DNA of 64,000 nt, taken from contig NZ_CP032485.1 in NCBI RefSeq assembly GCF_006542335.1, positions 1,250,501 through 1,314,500 of the forward strand, read 5' to 3'. Each line of letters opens with the position of its first letter. The stretch's first letter is position 1. The notes beneath the pieces are model-generated. The model ran no database searches, was not told the origin of the DNA, and saw nothing but the letters and a program-made list of their open reading frames with translations. Positions 45,077 to 54,419 of this stretch are shown here, one piece after another. The DNA is from Neokomagataea tanensis. GTDB lineage: Bacteria; Pseudomonadota; Alphaproteobacteria; Acetobacterales; Acetobacteraceae. The translations under genes and the position numbers were made by a program.

Positions 45077-45946
45077 ATGCAATACGTTCAACTGCGTGCA
45101 GTGCACGCTGTGGCACTGCACGGAGGGTTTTCGGCTGCTGCTGAAGCGTTGGGGGTAACGCAGCCAGCAATTTCGGATCAGGTGCGTAAACTGGAGCAAG
45201 AATATGGTTGCGTCTTGTTCCACCGACGAGGTCGGTTGGTGGAACCTACTGAGCTAGGACGCCGCTTGTTGACGGTTCTACAGCCTATGTTTGACGCGCA
45301 TAAGCAGGCTGAAAGGCTGCTTACTCAGGCTGAAAACATTGAGTATGGCTCACTTTCCATTGTTGCTGACGCGCCAGATTTGGCAGTGGGTTTGATTGCG
45401 TCATTTCGAGCTTTGCATCCGAACGTGCAGGTAACGCTCTCTATTGCAAATGCAGATACGTGCTTGGAGCGCATTGCTAACGCAACAGTAGATTTAGCTG
45501 TCACCGCAGCACCGTCGGTCGATTCACGATTACACGCACAGATATTAAGACGTGACCGTCTCATGGCGCTGGTACAGAAGCGCAGCCCCTTAGGCGAAAA
45601 AAAGAAAATTAGTTTGGGGGTTTTGGCCGCCTCGGGTTTGATCTTCCGTGAAGCGCGTTCAGTCACCCAGAGGTTGTTAGAGACTGAGTTACAACAGCAT
45701 CAAATTCTGTGTGAGCCGGCACTGGTCGTCGATGGAAGGGAAGCTATGGTTGAAGCTGTCGCTGCAGGACTTGGTGTGGGTGTTATCGCGGCTAGTGAGT
45801 ATGGGGGGCGCCGGGGAGTTAGGGCCATACCTGTATCAGACTGCCATGCTAAAATGACAGTCTCTTTAGTATCACTCAAACAGCAGGCCAATACGCGGTT
45901 GGTTTCAGAAATCTTTAAAATTGCAGCGCTGGATTCTGCTGGCTAG
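45077..45946 (+). CDS. LysR-family regulator of the phosphonate cassette
   Basis: 289 residues. N-terminal winged helix-turn-helix with FSAAAEALGVTQPAISDQVRKLE near 18-40, then an effector-binding domain (SLSIVADAPDLAVGLIASF and on). The start is the ATG at 45077; the open frame extends 153 codons back through phnX without support. Divergent from the phosphonate genes, so it probably controls them and itself in response to an aminophosphonate or a pathway intermediate. Confidence 0.9.
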   Translation: MQYVQLRAVHAVALHGGFSAAAEALGVTQPAISDQVRKLEQEYGCVLFHRRGRLVEPTELGRRLLTVLQPMFDAHKQAERLLTQAENIEYGSLSIVADAPDLAVGLIASFRALHPNVQVTLSIANADTCLERIANATVDLAVTAAPSVDSRLHAQILRRDRLMALVQKRSPLGEKKKISLGVLAASGLIFREARSVTQRLLETELQQHQILCEPALVVDGREAMVEAVAAGLGVGVIAASEYGGRRGVRAIPVSDCHAKMTVSLVSLKQQANTRLVSEIFKIAALDSAG

Positions 45947-45971
45947 GCAGCGCGGTAAAGCGAATTTTGCT

Positions 45972-46007
45972 GTTCCCGCTATTCGCTCCACAGCGGATAG
46001 CGGGAAC
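45972..46007. terminator. Long hairpin between LysR gene and opgH
   Basis: A 16-bp stem (GTTCCCGCTATTCGCT against AGCGGATAGCGGGAAC, one wobble) with a 4-base loop between convergent genes. Very stable but without T runs, so a bidirectional block or 3'-end structure. Confidence 0.5.
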
Positions 46008-46016
46008 GGTTCAGCC

Positions 46017-48182
46017 TTAAGAGGGAAGAGCGCAAATAAGCGCTACGCCCTCGGATGATCCAAGAACCGCAGCTTTTTCCCCGCGATTGAGAAGTTTTAG
46101 AGCTGCTTGGACGTTTGCAGCTTCTCGTAATTTGATGAGCCCAACCAAGAGGTTTGCGTCAATTGGACCACCTACTTTGCGTGGCGCGGGCAGAGCGCTC
46201 AAATGCGCCTTGAGTAGCGCAGGGTCAGTCCGGAGTAGCGCAAAAGCTTCTTCAGGTGGGCGCTCGGGGGAGGTTTGCGCGTCAAGGCGGCGCCGTTCGT
46301 TTGCGTTAGCCAGCTTGATGATTTCCGATGGCGTCGTTTCTTCTGGGATGAGCAGGAGGCCCAACTTTTTGAAGCCCTGTCCGACGTCTCGGCTGGCTGT
46401 AAGGGCAGCCAAGGGTATGGCTAATGCTAGGCCAACAAGAACAGGTAACATCCAGAGAAACAGCGCTTCAGACACGGACCAAGCTGCTGTAGCCAGTGCA
46501 ATACCGAAAACAGTGTAAATCCAGTAACCCCGTGCGACCTCTTTAAGTGAAACAGCATCTCCATCGCGGTTTTGCGTATTCCAGCCAGAATCACGACCGA
46601 GAAGAATGGATAATATCCCCGAAGTTTGGATTAGCATGGCAATTGGCGCGATGAGGCCGCCAATAAGCGTTTCGAGGAAGATCGAAACACCCAGACCGAT
46701 AATGCCGCCCGAGCCACGGCGCGTCTCACGGTCAAACAGCATCGCGATGAAAGAGAGGCCTTTCGGGGCGAGGAGCACAAACATTGTGCTGATAAACACG
46801 TATTTGGCTTGGACAGGGTCAACTTGAGGCCAATGGGGATAGAGCGTGAGGCCATTGCCGAAATAGTCTGGGTGGTAAAAGTGGGATTGTAGAGAAATCA
46901 AAATTCCAACGAGAAGGAACAGTAACCATAGCGGAGACGTGACATAGGCACCAATACCGACGAGCATATGAACACGGCTGATCCAGTGCATGCCTTTTGT
47001 GTTCAGCAATTTTGCATGTTGAAGGTTGCCCTGACACCAGCGGCGGTCACGGATGGCCACATCGGTCAGTGAAGGAGGGCTTTCTTCGTATGAACCTGTC
47101 AGGCCAGGTACCATGTGTATGGCCCAGCCTCCGCGTCGCATGAGGGCTGCCTCAACAAAGTCATGGCTAAGGATGTGTCCACCAAATGGCGCACGGCCAG
47201 GTAAATGCGGCAGGCCTGCTTGCTCAGCAAAAGCCTTGATACGAATGACTGCGTTATGGCCCCAGTAATTCCCTTCAGAGCCGTGCCACCATGCAACACC
47301 ATGAGCAATAAGCGGCCCATAGATGCGCCCTGCGAACTGCTGCATCCGGGCAAACAGGGTTCGGCCGCCGATAATGACGGGAAGGGTTTGGATCAACGCT
47401 ACATTCTCGTTCCGCTCCATAGCGGAAACGATACGAATGATGACCCCACCATCCATGATGCTGTCAGCATCCAAAGCAAGCATCTGCTCGTATTCACCGC
47501 CATATTGGGTGATCCACTCGCTGATATTGCCAACTTTGCGGTCCGTGTTGCGGTGACGGCGCCTGTAGAAAATACGGTGTGAATCGCCGGTTTCACGTCG
47601 TAGAGCCAAGAAAGCCCGCTCTTCTTGCAGCCAGACGTCGGGGTTTGTCGTGTCGGACAAGATGAAGAAGTCAAAAGCATCAAGTTTCCCTGTTGCTTTC
47701 AGGCTGTCATATATGGCGCGGAGGCCGCCTAATACGCGCTCTGGGTCTTCGTTATAGGTCGGCATAAGGACGGCTGTACGGGATTTAAGTTCAGGCAGTG
47801 GGCCTGAACGATGGATCCCAAGTCCTAATCCGCCGCGGCTTAGAAGAGAGAAAAAGCCACCAAGACTGGAGGTGAACGAAAGTGCGATCCAGAAGCCAAG
47901 GACAACAAACAGCACCATAATGATGATGCCGAGGGCCGTAACGCCCATGGCGTTAAACACGCGGTTGATGTGTTCCGCGCCGAAGATGGTCAAAGCCACA
48001 GCACCGCCGAAGACGAAAAGTCTCCGCAACCACAGAGTGCCGGGCGTAGTGGGTAGACGCCCGCTTGGGCGGTCAAACCGGTCAGGGGCCGCGTGCAGGT
48101 CTTGGGCCTTCATGCTCAAAGGTGATTTTTGAGGCATGAAGGGGGTGTTGGTGTCGGTTAAGCTGTCCACCGATACATCCAT
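46017..48182 (-). CDS. opgH: Periplasmic glucan glucosyltransferase OpgH
   Basis: Inner-membrane family 2 glucosyltransferase of 721 residues making the backbone of osmoregulated periplasmic glucans from UDP-glucose. Membrane segments near 50-100 and 390-580 flank the GT domain with VLMPTYNE, LDADSIMDGG and the RDRRWCQGN (Q-x-x-R-W class) motif near 365. The start overlaps opgG/D by 25 bases. Confidence 0.92.
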   Translation of the reverse strand: MDVSVDSLTDTNTPFMPQKSPLSMKAQDLHAAPDRFDRPSGRLPTTPGTLWLRRLFVFGGAVALTIFGAEHINRVFNAMGVTALGIIIMVLFVVLGFWIALSFTSSLGGFFSLLSRGGLGLGIHRSGPLPELKSRTAVLMPTYNEDPERVLGGLRAIYDSLKATGKLDAFDFFILSDTTNPDVWLQEERAFLALRRETGDSHRIFYRRRHRNTDRKVGNISEWITQYGGEYEQMLALDADSIMDGGVIIRIVSAMERNENVALIQTLPVIIGGRTLFARMQQFAGRIYGPLIAHGVAWWHGSEGNYWGHNAVIRIKAFAEQAGLPHLPGRAPFGGHILSHDFVEAALMRRGGWAIHMVPGLTGSYEESPPSLTDVAIRDRRWCQGNLQHAKLLNTKGMHWISRVHMLVGIGAYVTSPLWLLFLLVGILISLQSHFYHPDYFGNGLTLYPHWPQVDPVQAKYVFISTMFVLLAPKGLSFIAMLFDRETRRGSGGIIGLGVSIFLETLIGGLIAPIAMLIQTSGILSILLGRDSGWNTQNRDGDAVSLKEVARGYWIYTVFGIALATAAWSVSEALFLWMLPVLVGLALAIPLAALTASRDVGQGFKKLGLLLIPEETTPSEIIKLANANERRRLDAQTSPERPPEEAFALLRTDPALLKAHLSALPAPRKVGGPIDANLLVGLIKLREAANVQAALKLLNRGEKAAVLGSSEGVALICALPS

Positions 48183-49702
48183 TTTTCAGAAATAGGGCCT
48201 TGGTCGTCGGCAAGTTGCACTTGGAGTTCTGCCGCTTTTGCGTCCCCGGGGACGAACTCGAACATCGCGCGCCAGCCATGAATAGGCGGGTTAGCTTCTA
48301 CGACGACGTTGCGGATGGTCCCCTGAGTTGCCTGCGGCAAGAGGTGAAAATGTGTGTTCGCTGGACGCTCCGCAAACGCTTCGCCCGTGAAGTCAATGAC
48401 GAAAAGCTGCGCGTTGTCAGAGCCTTGAGCCGCACCGATCCGCGTTGCGCCAATACGGGCGAGGTGTGTTGGAGCGGGTGTGTCCCAACCCCAAGTGATG
48501 CGGTAGGTGTAGTCGTATTGCTGACCAGCCTTGAGAGGGCGTTCAGGGCGCCAGAAGGTAACGATATTGTCGTTCACTTCATTGGGTGTTGGAATTTCAA
48601 CGAGATCAATCGCGCCTTTGCCCCAATGACCGATTGGCTCAATCCATGCAGATGGCCTTTTTTCGTAATTAAGCGCGAGGTCTTGGTAGTCGGCAAATGC
48701 GCGCTTGCGTTGCATAAGACCAAAGCCTTGCGGGCCATCATCCGCGAAAGCGGAGAACTGAAGGTCAGTCGGGTTTACGAGCGGGCGGTAAAGTTGGAGC
48801 GCGGTGCCGGTCCAGATTTGCAAGGCTTCGCAGTCATGTGCAGCGGGGCGCCAGTCATTGACGCGGGTGTGATCGTTCGTGTCGAAGTAGAACATGCCTG
48901 TGAGGGGCGCCAGACCTGCTTCACCCATATCCTGGCGGGGGAAGAGAGAGGACTGCACATCGAACACAGTTGCGTCGCCGGGGCGGATGGTAAAGCGGAA
49001 AGCACCGGTAACGGAGGGGCTGTCCAGCAAAGCATGCACAACGAGGGAATCTGCGCCAGGTGCGGGCCTTTCAAGCCAAAATGACCGGAAAAGCGCGAAC
49101 TCTTCGCCGCGTGGGTCGCCTGTGCCATTAGAAAAGCCACGCGCTGAAAGCCCGTATGTTTGGCCCTTAGCAATGGCGCGGAAATAAGAAGCCCCCAGGA
49201 AAACGGCGAACTCTTCTTTTACGCCGGGTGTGTTGATGGCGTAACGCAGGCGTAGCCCACCAAAGCCAACATCATCGGTGGTACGCAGCAGGGGATCTGC
49301 GTAATTGAAGAGATCAGGGTCGTAGGGAACGGTGCTTGTTTGACCGTCTACAACTTCGTGCATCTCAATCCGCGGGCGGTAGAGGAAGCCGCGTGGAAAA
49401 AACTCGACTTCGAAAGCGAGGTTTTGTCCGCGCCAAAGCGCTTTGTCTGAGTTGTAAGTAATGCCCTTGTACTGATCGAAATTCAGAGAGGACATTGGTG
49501 CGGGTAATGATTGTGGGGGAGGTGAGTATGCTGACCGTGCAAGATTGCGCGCGATGTTGCGCACAGTATCTTCTGAGAAAGGGGTCGCCTTGGGGGGCGT
49601 GGGTGATGCAGGAGAAGGTGTTTGGGCACGTGCGACCCATCCTGTCCCGAGCAGTGACAGGCCGGCTCCCAGTTTTACCAGATCACGGCGCAGCATAGTC
49701 AT
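48158..49702 (-). CDS. Periplasmic glucan biosynthesis protein OpgG/OpgD, Tat-exported
   Basis: 514 residues. The N-terminus MTMLRRDLVKLGAGLSLLG carries a twin-arginine motif followed by a hydrophobic stretch and an AQ cleavage region, so export by Tat as a folded protein is likely; that is the OpgD type, whereas OpgG is Sec-exported. The body is the MdoG fold. It works with OpgH in building or modifying periplasmic glucans. The ATG at 49702 or 49696 may be used. Upstream gap of 180 bases to bioD has no gene. Confidence 0.9.
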   Translation of the reverse strand: MTMLRRDLVKLGAGLSLLGTGWVARAQTPSPASPTPPKATPFSEDTVRNIARNLARSAYSPPPQSLPAPMSSLNFDQYKGITYNSDKALWRGQNLAFEVEFFPRGFLYRPRIEMHEVVDGQTSTVPYDPDLFNYADPLLRTTDDVGFGGLRLRYAINTPGVKEEFAVFLGASYFRAIAKGQTYGLSARGFSNGTGDPRGEEFALFRSFWLERPAPGADSLVVHALLDSPSVTGAFRFTIRPGDATVFDVQSSLFPRQDMGEAGLAPLTGMFYFDTNDHTRVNDWRPAAHDCEALQIWTGTALQLYRPLVNPTDLQFSAFADDGPQGFGLMQRKRAFADYQDLALNYEKRPSAWIEPIGHWGKGAIDLVEIPTPNEVNDNIVTFWRPERPLKAGQQYDYTYRITWGWDTPAPTHLARIGATRIGAAQGSDNAQLFVIDFTGEAFAERPANTHFHLLPQATQGTIRNVVVEANPPIHGWRAMFEFVPGDAKAAELQVQLADDQGPISEKWMYRWTA

Positions 49703-49882
49703 AATTGTATTCAGAGCCTTAGTTGTGTTGTGGCATCAGTGTTCGTCTGTGGGTCACGTACAAGCAACGAAACTGGAGCCGATTAAGTTAACGCGATGTC
49801 TGCTGATTAAGATGCGTCTTACACGATGTAGAGATGGCATTTCGATGGCGGAGCCGTCAAAAAGCCTGCATTTAAATGTTTT

Positions 49883-50524
49883 TTAGACACGATGTAGAAG
49901 GTTGTTAAGGGCTGGAACGTTCTTGGCATAGTCTGAGATGGTTTGTGGAGTGATATTCGCAATTTTGGGAATGCTCAAAAGGGTTTGGACCTGACCGATG
50001 CGCTCAATGTCGCGCATATTACCGGGGTTTTCATCTCCGCTGAATACAATGCCTAGGATTTCTATCCCACGGCGTTTTAGTGCCTCGATGGTCAACAAAC
50101 TGTGATTGATCGTTCCCAAACCGCTGCGTGCAACAATGACTACCGGCAGGGCAAACCGTGCCATGATGTCGATCATCAGCAAGTCTTCTGTGACCGGGAC
50201 CATGACGCCACCTGCGCCTTCAACAACGAGAGGCTGGTTTACGTCTGGCAGGACCAGTCGGCCCGGATTAATGCGTATACCCTCAAGGTCTGCCGCTGCT
50301 GACGGTGCTAAGGGTGCCTGCAAAGCGTAAGCGGGCGGTATGAGACGCTCAGCTGGTAAGCTTGCCAAATGTTTGACGGTAGGGCTGTCACCGTCTTCTT
50401 CGTTCAGTCCGGTTTGAAGCGGCTTCCAGTATGTAGCATGCCAGGCCGATGTCAGGATCGCGGAGGTGAGAGTTTTGCCAATGCCTGTATCTGTTCCGGT
50501 AACGAAAACGCCGCGACTCATCAT
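49883..50524 (-). CDS. bioD: Dethiobiotin synthetase
   Basis: ATP-dependent ring closure of diaminopelargonate to dethiobiotin, the last-but-one step of biotin synthesis. P-loop GTDTGIGKTLTS near 9-20, VEGAGGVMVP near 107. 213 residues. Last gene of the cassette; start overlaps the bioC stop by 4 bases. bioB, the final enzyme, is not in the operon. Confidence 0.94.
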   Translation of the reverse strand: MMSRGVFVTGTDTGIGKTLTSAILTSAWHATYWKPLQTGLNEEDGDSPTVKHLASLPAERLIPPAYALQAPLAPSAAADLEGIRINPGRLVLPDVNQPLVVEGAGGVMVPVTEDLLMIDIMARFALPVVIVARSGLGTINHSLLTIEALKRRGIEILGIVFSGDENPGNMRDIERIGQVQTLLSIPKIANITPQTISDYAKNVPALNNLLHRV

Positions 50525-51294
50525 GAGATTCCTTTACGAAAAATACCAAGGCCCACCCGGTAGGTAACGCCTCGATAGTGCGCGTCAAAGTGGCGCATAG
50601 CTTTTTTCAGGTCTGCAGTAGTAGCAGGTTGGGAGCCTGAACGCGGTAGGGATGCTCCAATATCGCGCAGGCCCTTCAAAAAGGCCGCCGCAGAAGAGAC
50701 GGGGTCGGTAATGTCGCTCTGGTGCCATTTGCCTGTGCCAGAGGCGGCGTTTGGCCAGTCCTGTGTCAGTTGCTCCAAGCTTGGATAATGCGGGACGCCG
50801 CATGGAACATGCTGGGTTGCGCAGGTATCGACCCACTCATGGAGGCTGCCGTCAAGCAGTGTCGTAACGATAAGGAGGCCGCCCGGAGCTAGAAGCGCGC
50901 TGAGGTGCTCAAGAGCCGTAGCGCGGTTTTGAAACCACTGCATGCAGAGACTTGAGGTGATAAGATTAAATGGGCCGTCAATGTCGGGAGTTTCTGCGTC
51001 CATCTGGTGGTATTTGATCTTGTGCTCCCCCAAGCGCATCCGGGTGCGTTCGAGCATTTCGTCAGCAAGATCTGTGGCTAAAATTTCTGCGGTCGGAAAG
51101 ATACGCCTTACATGAGCGGTCAAAAATCCTGTGCCACAGCCAAACTCTAAAACTGAGGTGGGCGGTGTTGTGCAATGCGTGGCAATGGCGTCGGCAGCGA
51201 GTTGTGCGCATTTTCGTTGTATATGCGCTGCCTGATCATAGGTGCTTGCTGCCCCGAAACGCTTGCGTAAGGCTTGTTTGTGATGATCGGTCAT
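50521..51294 (-). CDS. bioC: Malonyl-ACP O-methyltransferase BioC
   Basis: SAM-dependent methyltransferase of 257 residues that primes pimeloyl synthesis by masking the malonyl carboxyl. SAM loop VLEFGCGTGFLTA near 49, LITSSLCMQWF near 109. Overlaps neighbours on both sides by 4 bases. Confidence 0.9.
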   Translation of the reverse strand: MTDHHKQALRKRFGAASTYDQAAHIQRKCAQLAADAIATHCTTPPTSVLEFGCGTGFLTAHVRRIFPTAEILATDLADEMLERTRMRLGEHKIKYHQMDAETPDIDGPFNLITSSLCMQWFQNRATALEHLSALLAPGGLLIVTTLLDGSLHEWVDTCATQHVPCGVPHYPSLEQLTQDWPNAASGTGKWHQSDITDPVSSAAAFLKGLRDIGASLPRSGSQPATTADLKKAMRHFDAHYRGVTYRVGLGIFRKGIS

Positions 51295-51929
51295 GATGCG
51301 TAGCCGAGCGATTGCAAAGTGGTGCGGATGAAATCAGCGCATAATGCTGGCTGTTCTTGAGGTAAGAGATGTCCGCCGGTGCAGGTTCTGCCGGCATTAT
51401 TTTTAAAGCCTCGGCGCGCAGGGGAAAGTGGGTCTTCTGCTCCGCTCAGCCAGAAGATTGCTTCGCCCAACTGACACGCTTCTGCGCGGTGGTCCAGAGT
51501 TTCAAGCGCTATAAGTCCTTGCTCAAGAGCCGGTGCCAAAGGCGGGCTGTTGAGGGTGTTCGTGTCACCGCATTGTGCACGAAACGTCGTTACGACCTGT
51601 TCTGTGTTCTGCAAAAGCTGACGACGCATGCGCGTGATAACACGCGCCGGCACGCCATCAGTGAAGTCAGGGGCGAAGCAAAACCGAGCAAAACCATTAA
51701 AAGAGACAAGTCCTACGCAGTTGGGCAGTGGCTGCGAGAGTAAATCTAAGACACCAGCAGAGTGACCAATGGCGAGGAAGGGTCTTGTAGGGAGAGGAGG
51801 GGTATGAGGGCTGCTAAAATAGCCTTTATCGACGCAGTGACTCTCATACTCTGGTAATTGATGGAGCATAGCGTCCCAAAAATGCTGATCGTAGCTCCAG
51901 CCATGAACAAGGTAGAGAGGCAGTGTCAT
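51291..51929 (-). CDS. Alpha/beta hydrolase, probable pimeloyl-ACP methyl ester esterase
   Basis: 212 residues, short for BioH. The nucleophile Ser57 is in AIGHSAGV, the acid Asp lies in WLSGAEDPLSP near 167 and the His in CTGGHLLP near 189. The N-terminal LVHGWSYDQHFW resembles BioH-type oxyanion segments. Position between bioF and bioC, with 4-base overlaps, points to cleavage of pimeloyl-ACP methyl ester made after BioC action. Whether it is BioH, BioG or another of the replaceable esterases cannot be settled. Confidence 0.75.
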   Translation of the reverse strand: MTLPLYLVHGWSYDQHFWDAMLHQLPEYESHCVDKGYFSSPHTPPLPTRPFLAIGHSAGVLDLLSQPLPNCVGLVSFNGFARFCFAPDFTDGVPARVITRMRRQLLQNTEQVVTTFRAQCGDTNTLNSPPLAPALEQGLIALETLDHRAEACQLGEAIFWLSGAEDPLSPARRGFKNNAGRTCTGGHLLPQEQPALCADFIRTTLQSLGYAS

Positions 51930-53098
51930 TTTGCGGCCTCAGCGATGATGATATCTGCCAGATTATCGATAATATCGAGGTTTAGGCCGCTGTGCAGCGC
52001 CAGTCTAAGGCGGGCGCTACCCTGCGGGACTGTAGGCGGACGAATAGCGCCGACGAGAAAGCCAGCGTCGTCAAGTCGGCTGGCGGCGCTTAAGGTCCGT
52101 TCGGCCGTACCAAACACAACGGGGATGATTTGCGTGCTGGAATCGAGGGTAGACAGGCCTGCCTCGTGAAGGCGCATGCGGAGGTGGGAAGCGCCGTCAT
52201 GTAACATTGATCTAGCGTTGTTCAATGTTGGTAAAACCTCAATGGCCGCGTCAATTGCTCCCAAGACGGAGGGGGGCAGGGCGGTGCTGTAGATTAGGCC
52301 TGATGCAAAATTGGTGAGATAATCACGCATCGCCGTTGAGCCAGCTACGAAGGCTCCCATTCCTCCCATGGCCTTGGAGCACGTCCCCATAATGATATCC
52401 GCCATACCATCGGCTATCCCGCGTCCATCTTGACCAAGCACACCGGTCGAATGAGCTTCATCGAGATAAAGCAGGGCTTGGTGGCGGTCTGCTATTGCCC
52501 TTAAGGCGGCTATATCCGCTCGGTCTCCGTCCATTGAGAAAACCGATTCTGTCACAATCATGCGGAGGCCGGGTGTGTCTGCGTGGCGTTCCAGCAAATG
52601 CTCAAGATGGACTAAGTCGTTATGGGCAAAGCGGTTTTGGCGTATACCGGCGGCAGCAAATCCGTGGTGCAAGCTTGCGTGGTTCAAACGGTCAGTGAAT
52701 GCTAAAATTTTATGGCCGGTTTGCGCTTGGGAGAGGGCACAGAGCGCAGGGATCACTGCGGCATTGGCCTGCCACCCGCTAGCAAAAAGCAGTGCGCTGT
52801 TTGTTTTTTTAAACGCGGCAATTTTCTCTTCGACCGCTTCGTGAAGGTCAAGCGTGCCAGTAACTAGGCGTGACGCGCGAGCGCTTGTACCGTAGCGCTG
52901 GGCCCACTCCGCAGAGCGTGAACGCAGCAAAGGATGATCAGCTAGTCTGAGATAATCATTTGAGGCGACATCAACCAACGTGCGGCCCTCACGTTGGATA
53001 GTGCCGTGGTTGCGCGTGACCGCGCGTAAGACGCGTTGGGTGCCCTGAGCGTTACGCTCATGCAAAGCAGCTTCAAAATGAGGGTCAAACAGGGTCAT
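51926..53098 (-). CDS. bioF: 8-amino-7-oxononanoate synthase
   Basis: PLP enzyme joining pimeloyl-ACP and alanine. Catalytic Lys in GTCSKAMGGMG near 232, SNDYLRLADHP near 47 and YLDEAHSTGVLG near 200. The start is the ATG at 53098, overlapping the bioA stop as ATGA; the 37-codon extension upstream lies inside bioA. 390 residues. Confidence 0.94.
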   Translation of the reverse strand: MTLFDPHFEAALHERNAQGTQRVLRAVTRNHGTIQREGRTLVDVASNDYLRLADHPLLRSRSAEWAQRYGTSARASRLVTGTLDLHEAVEEKIAAFKKTNSALLFASGWQANAAVIPALCALSQAQTGHKILAFTDRLNHASLHHGFAAAGIRQNRFAHNDLVHLEHLLERHADTPGLRMIVTESVFSMDGDRADIAALRAIADRHQALLYLDEAHSTGVLGQDGRGIADGMADIIMGTCSKAMGGMGAFVAGSTAMRDYLTNFASGLIYSTALPPSVLGAIDAAIEVLPTLNNARSMLHDGASHLRMRLHEAGLSTLDSSTQIIPVVFGTAERTLSAASRLDDAGFLVGAIRPPTVPQGSARLRLALHSGLNLDIIDNLADIIIAEAAK

Positions 53099-54360
53099 GA
53101 GGCGTGCTTCAGGACAGTATAAATAGCGCTGGTGAGCTGGGATAACTCGCGCGGGGTAACGGTAAAGGCCGGGGTAAGATAAACGATATTCCGGAAGGGT
53201 CGGATCCAAACCCCTAGTTTCAAGAACGCCTGCTTGAGATGTTCGGGGTTAGGCATGTTTTCCAGCTCAACAACCCCGATTGCTCCGAGAACGCGAACGT
53301 CACGGACGTTGGGCAAGCTGGCGCAGGGCGCGAGTTCATTTTTAAGCTGAGCTTCAATGCGAGATACCTGCTCGAGGCGGGGCTCTTGCTCAAAAACATC
53401 CAAAGATGCATTGGCAACCGCACAAGCGAGTGGATTGGCCATAAAAGTGGGGCCGTGCATGAGCGCTTTGCCCGGATCGTCAGACAGGAAAGCCGAGAAA
53501 ACGGTCTGCCGTGCGACGGTCGCTGCGAGGGCCATGGTGCCGCCGGTTAGAGCTTTCGAGAGGGCCACAATGTCTGGCACGATCTGAGCCTGCTCACAGG
53601 CAAACATGGTCCCTGTGCGGCCAAAACCGGTAAAGACTTCATCTAAAATCAATAAAATATTGAAGCGATCGCATAAGGTGCGGAGCGTTTTAAGTACTGA
53701 TGGGGCGTGAAAGAGCATGCCCCCGGCCCCTTGGACCAAAGGCTCTGTGACGATGGCGGCGATTTCATGTTCGCGCTCTTGTAGCACGCGTTCTAATGCT
53801 TCTGTGCTGGCAGTATCTACAGGCAGGTCTGCGATAATTTGCTGAGGCAGGGCCCCGGAGAAAAGGTTGTGCATCCCCTCTTCTGGGTCGCAGATTGACA
53901 TCATTCCGAGGGTGTCACCGTGATACCCTCCGCGAAAAGAGAGAACTTTGGTGCGCGCGCTACGCTTGTTGTTTAACTGGAATTGAATGGCCATTTTCAC
54001 GGCGACTTCCATGGCCACTGAGCCGGAATCTGTGAAGAAGACACGCTCCAAATCTCCCGGTAGGAGAGACGCTAAACGGCTAGCAAGGCGTTTGGCTGGT
54101 TCGTGGACCATCCCGCCGAACATAACGTGCGGCATGACCTCGCATTGCGCCATAAGAGCCGCACGCAGGTGAGGGTGATTGTAGCCATGACAAGCGGTCC
54201 ACCACGACGCGATGCCGTCCACCAACTCCTGCCCATTGTCCAAAAAGATGGTGCTTCCTGAAGTCCGAATTGCTGTAGCGGGCCAAGGAGTTGTCTGCAT
54301 CTGGGAGTAGGGGAGCCAGAGGTGAGGCAAATCAGCAGCGCGGCGCTCGGATGTGGTCAT
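53095..54360 (-). CDS. bioA: Adenosylmethionine-8-amino-7-oxononanoate aminotransferase
   Basis: PLP transaminase of 421 residues that makes diaminopelargonate with SAM as amino donor. GVASWW-type substrate site GIASWWTACHGYNHP near 49, LILDEVFTGFGRTG near 241, catalytic Lys in VALSKALTGG near 274. First gene of the operon; a palindrome lies 60 bases upstream. Confidence 0.94.
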   Translation of the reverse strand: MTTSERRAADLPHLWLPYSQMQTTPWPATAIRTSGSTIFLDNGQELVDGIASWWTACHGYNHPHLRAALMAQCEVMPHVMFGGMVHEPAKRLASRLASLLPGDLERVFFTDSGSVAMEVAVKMAIQFQLNNKRSARTKVLSFRGGYHGDTLGMMSICDPEEGMHNLFSGALPQQIIADLPVDTASTEALERVLQEREHEIAAIVTEPLVQGAGGMLFHAPSVLKTLRTLCDRFNILLILDEVFTGFGRTGTMFACEQAQIVPDIVALSKALTGGTMALAATVARQTVFSAFLSDDPGKALMHGPTFMANPLACAVANASLDVFEQEPRLEQVSRIEAQLKNELAPCASLPNVRDVRVLGAIGVVELENMPNPEHLKQAFLKLGVWIRPFRNIVYLTPAFTVTPRELSQLTSAIYTVLKHAS

Positions 54361-54419
54361 GGTAAGTTAATCTCTCACGCCAAAGGCATAATTTTCAGGG
54401 TCGTACGCAAAGGCAACCT

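Noticed and set aside
44972..45223. 84-codon N-terminal extension of the PhnX frame
   Set aside because: It lies antisense to the LysR coding start and adds no PhnX-like sequence; the ATG at 44971 has a ribosome-binding site and matches family length.
49821..49898. Direct repeat ACACGATGTAGA at 49821 and 49887
   Set aside because: Only 12 bases, two copies, one inside bioD; no att-site or mobile gene context.
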